A DNA stretch of 64,000 nt from Spiractinospora alimapuensis (GTDB taxonomy: Bacteria; Actinomycetota; Actinomycetes; Streptosporangiales; Streptosporangiaceae). Each line of letters opens with the position of its first letter. The stretch's first letter is position 1. Positions 53,350-62,022 of the stretch are shown here, piece by piece. Position numbers and translations under genes: made by a program. Location: positions 1,116,001-1,180,000 of the forward strand of contig NZ_CP072467.1 of assembly GCF_018437505.1 (NCBI RefSeq), written 5' to 3'. The notes under the pieces were generated by a model, which saw nothing but the letters and a program-made list of their open reading frames with translations, was not told the origin of the DNA and made no database searches.

Positions 53350-54528
53350 ATGACACGAGGCACGACCCCGAACGCGGCGGAGTCGTCGCACCCCGAACCG
53401 GAACCCGTCGACACCCTGGTGGTCGGCGCCGGACTGCCCGGACTGGTCACCGCCTGGTTCCGCGCCCGGTCGGGCGCCACGGTCGTGGTCGTCGACGATC
53501 ACGCACCGAGAGCAGCGTCCCCGGTGGCGGCCGGAATGCTCACGCCCGCCTCGGAGGCGACCTTCGGCGAGGACGCTCTGATGCGCCTGGCCATGCTGTC
53601 CCGGGACCGGTTCCTGGACTTCGTCCACGAACTGGAACAAGAGAGCGGGGAGAACGTCGCACACCACCCCGGAGGCACACTCCAGGTCGCGTTCGACACC
53701 GACGACCTCGCGGTGCTGACGCGCCTGTTGGAGCTACACGAACGGCTCGGTGTCAAGACCGAACGTCTCACCAGCCGTGAGTGTCGACGACTGGAGCCGA
53801 TGCTGGCGACCAGCATCCGGGGTGGGATCTTCGCCCCGGAGGACGACTCGGTGGACCCCCGGCGGCTCGCCAAGGCCCTGCGCGTGGCGGCGGAGCGACG
53901 TGGGGTCGAGTTCGTCACCGGCCACGCCGCACGATTGGCCGTGTCCGACGGGCGGTGCCACGGCGCCGACCTGGACGACGGACGGGAACTCCGCGCCGCC
54001 GCCACCGTGGTGGCCGCCGGGGCGTGGACGTCCTTGCTCGACGGAGTGCCGGCGGACGTGCCGCGGGTCCGCCCGGTCAAGGGCCAGCTCCTGCGGCTGC
54101 GTCTCCCGAAGGGCGGAGAGCCACTGGTGACGCGCACGGTGCGTGGACTCGTCCGCGGCACGCCCGTCTACGCGGTCCCCCGGAAGGACGGCGAGGTCGT
54201 ACTGGGAGCCACCCAAGAGGAGCGGGGGTTCGACGGCGAGGCCACGGCGGGCGGACTGTGGCAGGTACTCCGGGACGGACACGATCTCCTGCCCGGGTTG
54301 AGTGAGCTCGACGTCGTGGAGGTCAACGTGGGCATGCGCCCCGCCACGGCGGACAACGCGCCACTTCTGGGCCCCACCCGCGTTCCCGGGCTGTTCCTCG
54401 CGACCGGCCACCACAGACACGGGGTGCTCCTCTGTCCGGTGACCGGCGACGTCCTCTCCCACGCCCTGGAGCACGGCCACGTCCCCGACTACGCCGCGGA
54501 GTTCGCCGCCACCCGTCACATCGGGTAG
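53350..54528 (+). CDS. thiO: Glycine oxidase (thiamine thiazole pathway)
   Basis: A 392-residue DAO-type flavoprotein. The FAD motif is TLVVGAGLPGLVTAWFRARSG near residues 22-42, and SPVAAGMLTPASEATFGED is typical of ThiO. The C-terminal FAD part is MRPATADNAPLLGPT followed by LFLATGHHRHGVLLCP, with GxHRHG a known ThiO signature. It oxidises glycine to the imine used by ThiG. ATG 53350 or GTG 53341 may start it; the THI element's last stem lies right at these starts. It is first in thiO-thiS-thiG. Confidence 0.95.
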   Translation: MTRGTTPNAAESSHPEPEPVDTLVVGAGLPGLVTAWFRARSGATVVVVDDHAPRAASPVAAGMLTPASEATFGEDALMRLAMLSRDRFLDFVHELEQESGENVAHHPGGTLQVAFDTDDLAVLTRLLELHERLGVKTERLTSRECRRLEPMLATSIRGGIFAPEDDSVDPRRLAKALRVAAERRGVEFVTGHAARLAVSDGRCHGADLDDGRELRAAATVVAAGAWTSLLDGVPADVPRVRPVKGQLLRLRLPKGGEPLVTRTVRGLVRGTPVYAVPRKDGEVVLGATQEERGFDGEATAGGLWQVLRDGHDLLPGLSELDVVEVNVGMRPATADNAPLLGPTRVPGLFLATGHHRHGVLLCPVTGDVLSHALEHGHVPDYAAEFAATRHIG

Positions 54529-54569
54529 GTCGCGCCCACGGAGCGGCCACGACAACGGAGGAAGCACGT

Positions 54570-55587
<1,018 letters not shown>

Positions 55588-56077
55588 CGCCCGCCAGGAG
55601 AGTCGGTGTTCGTCGGCGCGCGGGACGGCGCCGAACGGCCGGGTCGACGCCTGCTGGGCGACGTGCTCCGATGCGGACACGGTCGCTGCCCGCGTCGGAG
55701 CACGTTCCTCGCCCCCCAGACCACCGAATCGCGGGAGTCGTCGTCCCAACCGCCCGGCCGCCCCCACTCGAGGTGTCAACCAGGACACGGACCAGCGACG
55801 TGGATTCCCCTCCCACTCCCGCGTACTGCGTTGCGGGACTCCTGACGCCGGAGCGTCGGTCGAACGTCCCAGCCACGATCGCGGCGGTCTGGGATCAACT
55901 CTAGGCGCACCGCCAAAGTGGAGCCCGGAGTTGGAGCCCTGGATCGGTGAACGGCTCTGGAGCGTCGGTGGGCGGCGTCGTGTACGACGGACGGGGTGGG
56001 ATCGTCGACGAACGGTCATCACCCGGCCCCGTCGGGGGCCCTTCCCCACACGATGGCCCGTCCGGCGCGCCGCGGCC
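55588..56077. other. 490 bases between converging thiG and symporter genes
   Basis: I see no gene. A small GGCCCC-GTCG-GGGGCC hairpin near 56025-56040 may end the symporter transcript. The rest is G+C-rich without repeats that I can see. Confidence 0.5.
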
Positions 56078-57553
56078 TCAGTCCGGGCCGCGCGTCTCCC
56101 GCACCCCGCCGTGCAGGGTGGCGAGCGCCGCCGGAGCGGAGTTGGGCAGGTTCCTCCGCCACGCGAGTGACAGCCCGACGGCCACCAGGACGACCACAGG
56201 CAGCGTGGTGAGGCCCGGGTAGACGGTCAGGGCGCGGAACGCCTGGAGTACCGGTGGGTCCCACAGCGTCACCGTGGCCGTGATTCCCACCAGCAACAGG
56301 CCGACGATCATCGCCGCGCCGGCCCCGATGGGGGTCAGGCCGCGCCACCACACCCCCAACAGCAGGACGGGCGCGAGCGTGAACGCGCAGACGTGGAATC
56401 CGGCGAGTACGAGCACGAGGATGTCGACGTGCCGCAGCGCCGGAACCCCCCAGATCAGCAGCGGTGGCATCAGGACGGCGCAGGTGGCGCCGGTGCTGTA
56501 CAGGCGCATCCCGCCGCCGGTCAGACACTGCGAGACGTGACTGCCGACCGCCGACGACACGGCGACGACGACCGCGACCGTCGACACCGCCGCGACCACC
56601 AGCAGCACCGCGGTCAACGTCTGGCCGAGGCCTCCTGGCGCCACCCACAGGGGCACCAGGAACATCACCATCGACGTCGTCTCGCCCCACCGCTGCGAAG
56701 GGGACGGGGCGAAGGAGTGGGCCAACACCGCGAAGGCGAACGGTAGGACGAGCATGCTCGCGATGAGGGCGAAGGTGACCGTGACCGAGTCACGCGCGGT
56801 GGTCGCGTCCCGCGTCCCGTAGTAGCGGAACACGAAGAGCGGCAGCCCGACGACACCGAAGAGTAGCGTCATGGCGATGGAGTAGTGCTCGAGCATGGTG
56901 CCACTGGGGATGGCCAACGACTCCCACTCTGCGGAACCGCGCGCGGCGCTCGTCGGTGCGTCGGAGGTCACCGACAGGCCGAGCAGCGACAGCGCGGGGA
57001 TGGTGAACCCCAGGAACTTCAACCAGAAGCTCAGTGACTGGAAGCCCGCCCCCGCACCCGGACGTCCGGAGCGCAGGATAACGAAGGTGACGGCGGACAG
57101 CGCGATCCAGGCGTAGTGCGCGGGCCAGTCAGTGGCCGCCTCAACGACGTCCCCGACGAACCGGAACTGTGCCGTCAGCAGGCACAGGCAGAAGGCGACC
57201 ACGCAACAGGTGACGATACGTCGCACCTTCCGCGACTCAAGCCGCCACTCCACGAAGTCGGCGAGGCTGAAGGCGCGGCTGCGGCGCAGCGGGCCGGCGA
57301 CCAGGACCGCGTAGAGCACGAAGCCGACGCCCACGGCGACCACGAGCCACAGGGCGTGCAGACCGTGGGAGTACACGACCGCGGTGAGAACGGCGATCGC
57401 CACCGCGCACACATTCTCCCCACACACGGCGGCGGCCGTCGTGACGGACGACACCGCGCGTGGTCCACCGCGTGTTCCGCGTCGCCGGGCCAGGACGGAC
57501 ACCGCCAACACCAACCACACGGCGCCCAGGGCTCCGAGGACACCAAGATTCAC
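56078..57553 (-). CDS. Sodium:solute symporter family transporter
   Basis: A 491-residue membrane protein with about 13 helices. SSS-family elements include SLADFVEWRLESRKVRRIV near residues 93-111, GLPLFVFRYYGTRDATTARDSV (the conserved region after helix 7) and VSSAVGSHVSQCLTGG. The monocarboxylate/acetate (ActP/MctP) branch is the closest I recognise, so organic-acid uptake is the likely role. GTG 57553 overlaps the stop of the DUF485-like gene by 4 bases; ATG 57574 is the alternative. Upstream are LytS and LytTR genes on the same strand. Confidence 0.85.
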   Translation of the reverse strand: MNLGVLGALGAVWLVLAVSVLARRRGTRGGPRAVSSVTTAAAVCGENVCAVAIAVLTAVVYSHGLHALWLVVAVGVGFVLYAVLVAGPLRRSRAFSLADFVEWRLESRKVRRIVTCCVVAFCLCLLTAQFRFVGDVVEAATDWPAHYAWIALSAVTFVILRSGRPGAGAGFQSLSFWLKFLGFTIPALSLLGLSVTSDAPTSAARGSAEWESLAIPSGTMLEHYSIAMTLLFGVVGLPLFVFRYYGTRDATTARDSVTVTFALIASMLVLPFAFAVLAHSFAPSPSQRWGETTSMVMFLVPLWVAPGGLGQTLTAVLLVVAAVSTVAVVVAVSSAVGSHVSQCLTGGGMRLYSTGATCAVLMPPLLIWGVPALRHVDILVLVLAGFHVCAFTLAPVLLLGVWWRGLTPIGAGAAMIVGLLLVGITATVTLWDPPVLQAFRALTVYPGLTTLPVVVLVAVGLSLAWRRNLPNSAPAALATLHGGVRETRGPD

Positions 57554-57879
57554 GGTCGCGTCGTCGCCACCCATCGATTGTGGGCGAGCAGCAGCGCGAC
57601 CCCCACGGCGGGGACGAGCCCCACACTGAGACCGACCCACAGTCCGGAGTAGGACGGAACCACCGAGGATACGACGTCGCCCAGGACGGGAGCCACGAAC
57701 GGCAGGGCGAGGCCGGTGAGGAGGGTGAGGAAGGTGATGGGCATGGCACGGGTGAAGGCACGCGCCACCAGGGACCGCGCGGATCGTTCCCGCCGGTGGA
57801 CGGACCGTTCGGGTCGACGCGCGCCGGCGGAGGTCACGCGGACCCTACCTTCCCTCAACTCCGGCACCTGACGGCTCAC
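57550..57879 (-). CDS. DUF485-like small membrane protein
   Basis: A 109-residue protein with two membrane helices near residues 48-68 (PITFLTLLTGLALPFVAPVLG) and 78-98 (SGLWVGLSVGLVPAVGVALLL). The basic N-terminus precedes them. DUF485 proteins are encoded next to ActP/MctP-type symporters and are thought to be accessory subunits. GTG 57879 overlaps the LytTR gene stop by 4 bases; GTG 57837, with AGGG at good distance, is an alternative. The symporter start overlaps its own stop, so all three genes are coupled. Confidence 0.75.
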   Translation of the reverse strand: MSRQVPELREGRVRVTSAGARRPERSVHRRERSARSLVARAFTRAMPITFLTLLTGLALPFVAPVLGDVVSSVVPSYSGLWVGLSVGLVPAVGVALLLAHNRWVATTRP

Positions 57880-58601
57880 CCCTCCTCGGCTCGGTACAGC
57901 AACCGCTCCCGCACTTCACGCGTCTGTCTGCGACTGACCTGCAGAACCTCTTCACCGACGCGGACACTGGCGCGCGTCCCGTCGATCCGGAGCTCGGAGA
58001 CGTGGCGCGTGGCGACCAGGAGGCTGCGGTGGACGCGCACGAACCCCGCGCCGGTCCACTCACGTTCCAGCGTGCTCAGTGTGCTCCGGATGAGGAAGCC
58101 CCCCTCCGCTGTGCGTAGCCGCACGTAGTCCCCTCGCGCCTCGGCGTACCAGATCTCCTGACGCGGGATGAACCGGATCCGTCCCGCGAGCTCCACCGCC
58201 ACCCGCGGCTGGTCGTCCGCCGGGGCGAGGGTATCGGCGATGCGGTCGAGTGTCCGCGTCAGTCGCGCCTCCTCCAATGGCTTCAGGAGATAGTCAACCG
58301 CGTGGAGCTCGAACGCGGCAACCGCGAAGTCCTCGTGCGCCGTGACGAAGACGACCGCGGGTGGGGAGGGCAGGTTGTTGATGAATCGGGCGAGATCGAC
58401 GCCGCTGGGGCCCGGCATTCGTATGTCGAGGAAGAGGACGTCGAAGCGGTGCCCGGTGGACACCGTGTCGCCGACCAGTCGCATCGCGTTGGTCGCGTCG
58501 CCCGCCATCGCGACGGAGTCCACCCGGGGGTCTCGCCGGAGCAGGTAGACCATTTCCTCAAGCGCGGGAACCTCGTCATCCACCGCGAGGACACGGATCA
58601 T
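57876..58601 (-). CDS. LytTR-family response regulator
   Basis: A 241-residue regulator. The receiver domain covers residues 1-125, with DDE at 8-10, the phosphorylated Asp59 in VLFLDIRMPG and Lys in YLLKPLEEA. The LytTR DNA-binding domain spans about 140-235 (RIRFIPRQEIWYAEARGDYV, LEREWTGAGFVRVHRSLLV). LytTR regulators paired with LytS kinases control organic-acid or pyruvate transporters in other bacteria (for example BtsSR and YpdAB in E. coli). Here the transporter genes follow directly in the same operon. Confidence 0.92.
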   Translation of the reverse strand: MIRVLAVDDEVPALEEMVYLLRRDPRVDSVAMAGDATNAMRLVGDTVSTGHRFDVLFLDIRMPGPSGVDLARFINNLPSPPAVVFVTAHEDFAVAAFELHAVDYLLKPLEEARLTRTLDRIADTLAPADDQPRVAVELAGRIRFIPRQEIWYAEARGDYVRLRTAEGGFLIRSTLSTLEREWTGAGFVRVHRSLLVATRHVSELRIDGTRASVRVGEEVLQVSRRQTREVRERLLYRAEEG

Positions 58602-58723
58602 GGACCGAGCATGGCGACCCGGCAGGGCCGGCGCAACCGGTTCGGAGCCCTAAAGCCCAAACTCGGCGATCCTGGGCCCACCAACCACCCGAATCGCCAC
58701 GCGACGCTGGTTCGACCGACGCA

Positions 58724-59896
58724 TTATTCGACGACGGCGGGCAGGAACTTCGGAATCCGAAGCCGCACCTTCGTTCCGGCGCCCACTCCCGTCTCCACGA
58801 TCAGGCCGTAGGTGTCCCCGAACATACTGCGCAGACGCGCGTCCACGTTGCCCAGCCCGATGCCGTGCCCCGAGGGGACCTCCCCGGCCAGAATGTCGCC
58901 CACCTGCGCCGGCGCCATCCCCACGCCGTCGTCCTCGACACTGAGATGCGCCTCCGCCCCCGCGTCGCGGGCCGTCACGATGACGTGGCCGGCGTCCGCG
59001 CGTCCCTCCATGCCGTGCCGAATCGCGTTCTCCACCAACGGCTGCAGGCACAGGAACGGAACCTGTGCGCTGAGGATCTCCGGCGCGATCCGCATCGTGC
59101 ACTGGAGCCGCTCGCCGAACCGGGCCCGCTCCAGCGCGAGGTAGCGGTCGATGGAGCGGAGTTCCTCGTCCAGGGTGGTGAGCTGGCGAGTGCCGCGGAA
59201 CGCGTAGCGGGCGAACCCGGCGAAGTCCAACAACAGGCGACGCGCCCGCTCGGGGTCGGTGCGCACGAACGAGGCGATGGTGGTCAGACAGTTGTAGATG
59301 AAGTGTGGTGAGATCTGGCTGCGGAGGGCCCGTAGTTCGGCCTCGGCCAACCGGGTGCGCGCCCGGTCCAGCTCGGCCAGTTCCATCTGCTGCGACGCCC
59401 ACCGCGCCACCTCGCTCAGCGCACGCGCCATCTGGTTGGAGGGCCCGGGGCCCAACGCGAGGATCGCTCCGGACATCTGGCGCTCGGTCACCACGGGGGC
59501 CACGACCGCGGTTCTCACCTCACAGCGCGGGTTGCCGCAGCCGATGTGGTCCACGACGCAGGTCCGTCGGTTCCGTAACGCCGGCTCGATCCACTCGGCG
59601 ACCTCCGCGGAGTGTTCGGACCCCACCCCGGACCAGGCGAGCACGTCCCGTTCGTCGGTGACGGCCACGGCCGTCGCCCCGAGCACGTCGTGCAGATGGC
59701 GGGCGACCCTGCGGGCGGTCTCCTGGCGCAGGCCGTCGCGGAACGCGGGCGACACCAGCTCCAAGGCGTGCAGCACCGCGAACGTACGTTCCGCGTCACT
59801 GCGGTTGCGCGCCCGACGCAGCAGGACCGAACACCAGACGAGCGCCACGACGCAGGCCAGTGTGCTGAACGCGAGAAACCCCGTTAAGTACTGCAT
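58724..59896 (-). CDS. LytS-type sensor histidine kinase
   Basis: A 390-residue kinase. One membrane helix lies near residues 5-26. A GAF-like domain from about 50 to 165 has three close cysteines (113, 120, 125; CVVDHIGCGNPRC). The His_kinase domain has phosphoacceptor His198 in SQISPHFIYNCL, and the ATPase part has QPLVENAIRHGME and VEDDGVGMAP with GHGIGLGNVDARL. Most LytS proteins have a multi-helix 5TMR sensor; this one has a short anchor and a cytoplasmic Cys-containing GAF domain. The regulator gene is 122 bases downstream. Confidence 0.9.
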   Translation of the reverse strand: MQYLTGFLAFSTLACVVALVWCSVLLRRARNRSDAERTFAVLHALELVSPAFRDGLRQETARRVARHLHDVLGATAVAVTDERDVLAWSGVGSEHSAEVAEWIEPALRNRRTCVVDHIGCGNPRCEVRTAVVAPVVTERQMSGAILALGPGPSNQMARALSEVARWASQQMELAELDRARTRLAEAELRALRSQISPHFIYNCLTTIASFVRTDPERARRLLLDFAGFARYAFRGTRQLTTLDEELRSIDRYLALERARFGERLQCTMRIAPEILSAQVPFLCLQPLVENAIRHGMEGRADAGHVIVTARDAGAEAHLSVEDDGVGMAPAQVGDILAGEVPSGHGIGLGNVDARLRSMFGDTYGLIVETGVGAGTKVRLRIPKFLPAVVE

Positions 59897-59987
59897 CCGG
59901 CAAAGCTAACGGCCCCACCCGACAAATGTGGCGGAACCACGGACCTGGCCCCCGCCGACCTCCCTCGGGCGCCCGCCACGGGAGAGC

Positions 59988-60614
59988 TCACGGTTCGCGG
60001 GCCGACGGCGGTTCGCTCGGTTCCTCCTGGTAGGCGTAGCGCTGTTCCGACCAGGGGTCGGCACGATTGTGATAACCCCGTTCCTCCCAGAACCCGCGGC
60101 GATCCGCGCGCAGGTACTCGATCTCCCGCACCCACTTCACGCTCTTGTAGCCATAGAGGTGGGGAACGACGAGCCGCAGCGGGTGGCCGTGTTCAGGCTC
60201 GAGACGGTGCGCCCCCCGGTGCGTCGCCAGGAGGGTGGTGTCGGCCAGGAAGTCCACCATCCGCAGGTTCGCGCTGTACCCGTACTCCCCCCACACCATG
60301 ACGTGGGTGGCCTCGCCGTCGGGTGGACAGAGGTCGACGATGGTCGCCACTGACACCCCCGACCAGTCCACCGCGGGAACCGTGAGACGGGTCACGCAAT
60401 GGAAGTCGGCGACCAGGCCGACGCGGGGCAAGGAGTCCACGTCGTCCCAGGACAGCCGAACATCGCCGTCACCAGTGCTGCCGTGGATCCGCAGGTCCCA
60501 CCTCTGGGGGCGAAACGTGGGCACGGGTCCGTAGTGCAGTGCCCCCCAGTCCTGGGCGACGACCTGCCCGGGCGGGAGCGATGCCTGCGCCTGTCTCCTC
60601 GTGTCCGCCGCCAT
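59988..60614 (-). CDS. Molybdopterin-dependent oxidoreductase, YedY/sulfite oxidase-like domain
   Basis: A 208-residue protein holding only the Mo-cofactor domain of the sulfite oxidase family. RWDLRIHGSTGDGDVRLSWDD is the start of the fold. The Mo-ligand cysteine is in VADFHCVTRLTVPAVDWSGV near residues 71-90. Cofactor-binding residues follow in HVMVWGEYGYSANLRM and RLVVPHLYGYKSVKWVREIEY. No signal peptide or heme domain is seen, so it is probably cytoplasmic. ATG 60614 is preceded only by a weak AGGA. It is divergent from the aroF leader and links to the Mo-related genes at 2.6-6.5 kb only by cofactor need. Confidence 0.9.
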   Translation of the reverse strand: MAADTRRQAQASLPPGQVVAQDWGALHYGPVPTFRPQRWDLRIHGSTGDGDVRLSWDDVDSLPRVGLVADFHCVTRLTVPAVDWSGVSVATIVDLCPPDGEATHVMVWGEYGYSANLRMVDFLADTTLLATHRGAHRLEPEHGHPLRLVVPHLYGYKSVKWVREIEYLRADRRGFWEERGYHNRADPWSEQRYAYQEEPSEPPSAREP

Positions 60615-60727
60615 GGGCCAATCCTGCCACCACCGTGACACGCCCACCGAACCCCCCACCGTCAATCCCGAACCGCCCACGCCTCCGGGGTTCCCGGGGG
60701 CCGCAGCCGAGGGACGGTCCCGTGGCG

Positions 60728-60758
60728 TTGCGGATTTGACGGCGGGATGCGCTATAGT
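60728..60758 (+). promoter_or_regulatory. Promoter of the aroF leader transcript
   Basis: TATAGT (60753-60758) is a strong -10 box. TTGCGG at 60728-60733 is a possible -35 with 19 bases between. The expected start of transcription falls on or next to the A of ATG 60767, so the leader peptide would be translated from a leaderless mRNA. Confidence 0.6.
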
Positions 60759-60766
60759 CCGTAACC

Positions 60767-60841
60767 ATGCACCGCAACTTCTGGTTCTTTTATGGCTACC
60801 GGCCCTTGGCTTGGACGGTCGCCGCCAGACGCTTGCGCTGA
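60767..60841 (+). CDS. Aromatic-residue-rich leader peptide of DAHP synthase
   Basis: A 24-residue peptide from ATG to TGA. Codons 5-11 read Phe-Trp-Phe-Phe-Tyr-Gly-Tyr, and codon 16 is a second Trp, so seven of twelve codons in positions 5-16 are aromatic (MHRNFWFFYGYRPLAW). It starts about 8 bases after a TATAGT box, fitting leaderless translation. Thirteen bases after the stop begins a strong terminator, then the DAHP synthase gene. This is the classical layout of attenuation: ribosome stalling on Phe/Trp/Tyr codons when charged tRNA is low. CGGCCC at 60800-60805 can pair with GGGCCG at 60863-60868 to break the terminator. Confidence 0.85.
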   Translation: MHRNFWFFYGYRPLAWTVAARRLR

Positions 60842-60853
60842 CAGACGACATCG

Positions 60854-60886
60854 AAGAGCCCCGGGCCGTTGGCCCGGGGCTCTTTT
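60854..60886 (+). terminator. Attenuator terminator before aroF
   Basis: AAGAGCCCCGGGCC (60854-60867) pairs perfectly with GGCCCGGGGCTCTT (60871-60884) around GTT. A TTTT run occupies 60883-60886. It lies between the leader peptide and aroF in the same transcript. Confidence 0.92.
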
Positions 60887-60923
60887 GCGTTCACGCAAGA
60901 CCCAACAGGAACAGGACAGCGAC

Positions 60924-61973
60924 ATGGTCATCGTCATGGCTCCCGAGGCCACATCCTCCGACATCGACGCGGTGACGGATCTCGTCACCGCGGCCGGTGG
61001 CGAGGCGTTCGTCAGCCGCGGCGTGCGGCGGACGATCATCGGTCTGGTCGGGGATGCGGCGGAGTTCGCCTCCCTGGACCTGAGGGCCAAGCCGGGCGTG
61101 AGTGACGTCCTGCGGATCACCGCGCCTTACAAGCTGGTCAGCCGGGAGAACCAGCCGCAGCGGTCCGTGGTCGAGGTCGCGGGGGTGCCGATCGGTGGGG
61201 ACGCCGTGACGCTGCTGGGCGGTCCGTGCGCGGTGGAGACCCCGCAACAGACCCTCGAGGCCGCGCGCATGGCCCAGTCGGCGGGCGCGGCCGTACTGCG
61301 CGGAGGTGCCTTCAAGCCTCGGACGTCGCCCTACGCCTTCCAGGGCCTGGGTGAGGCGGGCCTGGAGATCCTGGCCGAGGTCCGCGCCACGACCGGGATG
61401 CCCATCGTGACGGAGGTCGTCGACGTGCGCGACGTCGACTTGGTCGCCTCCTACGCCGACATGCTGCAGGTGGGCACGCGCAACATGCAGAACTTCGCGC
61501 TGTTGCAGGCCGTGGGTGAGGCGGGGAAGCCCGTACTTCTCAAGCGCGGCATGAGCGCCACCATCGAGGAGTGGCTGATGGCCGCGGAGTACATCGCGCA
61601 GCGCGGCAACCTCGACATCGTGCTCTGTGAACGCGGCATCCGGACCTACGAGAAGGCGACCCGCAACACCTTGGACATCAGCGCCGTCCCGGTGGCGCAG
61701 AGCCTGACCCACCTGCCGGTGATCGTGGACCCGTCCCACTCGGGGGGCAAGCGTGACCTGGTGCTCCCCCTGACCCGAGCGGCGCTGGCCGTGGGCGCCG
61801 ACGGCGTGATCGTCGACGTGCACCCCACGCCGGAGACCGCGCTGTGCGACGGTCCGCAGGCGCTGGTCCCCGGGGACATGGAAGAACTGGGCGACGTGAT
61901 GCGGACCCTGCCGGGCATCCTGGGACGCCGTCTGGTGCGCCCCGCGGATACCGTGGAGCCCGCCCTCGTGTGA
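60924..61973 (+). CDS. aroF: DAHP synthase, type I-beta (first step of the shikimate pathway)
   Basis: A 349-residue enzyme. The N-terminal ferredoxin-like regulatory domain (residues about 1-72, VIVMAPEATSSDIDAVTDLV) is followed by the TIM barrel with LLGGPCAVETPQQT, RGGAFKPRTSPYAFQGLG, VGTRNMQNFALLQAV, LLKRGMSATIEEWLMAAEYI and IVDPSHSGGKRDLV. It condenses PEP and erythrose 4-phosphate. The ferredoxin-like domain gives feedback control in related enzymes, so regulation here would be double: enzyme-level and by the aromatic leader upstream. The start has only a weak AGGA. It converges on thiI with a shared terminator. Confidence 0.96.
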   Translation: MVIVMAPEATSSDIDAVTDLVTAAGGEAFVSRGVRRTIIGLVGDAAEFASLDLRAKPGVSDVLRITAPYKLVSRENQPQRSVVEVAGVPIGGDAVTLLGGPCAVETPQQTLEAARMAQSAGAAVLRGGAFKPRTSPYAFQGLGEAGLEILAEVRATTGMPIVTEVVDVRDVDLVASYADMLQVGTRNMQNFALLQAVGEAGKPVLLKRGMSATIEEWLMAAEYIAQRGNLDIVLCERGIRTYEKATRNTLDISAVPVAQSLTHLPVIVDPSHSGGKRDLVLPLTRAALAVGADGVIVDVHPTPETALCDGPQALVPGDMEELGDVMRTLPGILGRRLVRPADTVEPALV

Positions 61974-61992
61974 ACGCCCGAGGACCGTGACC

Positions 61993-62022
61993 ACCGGGCC
62001 CCATCACGGGGCGGGGCCCGGT
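61993..62022. terminator. Bidirectional terminator between aroF and thiI
   Basis: ACCGGGCCCC (61993-62002) pairs perfectly with GGGGCCCGGT (62013-62022). The right arm touches the thiI stop codon. Confidence 0.8.
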
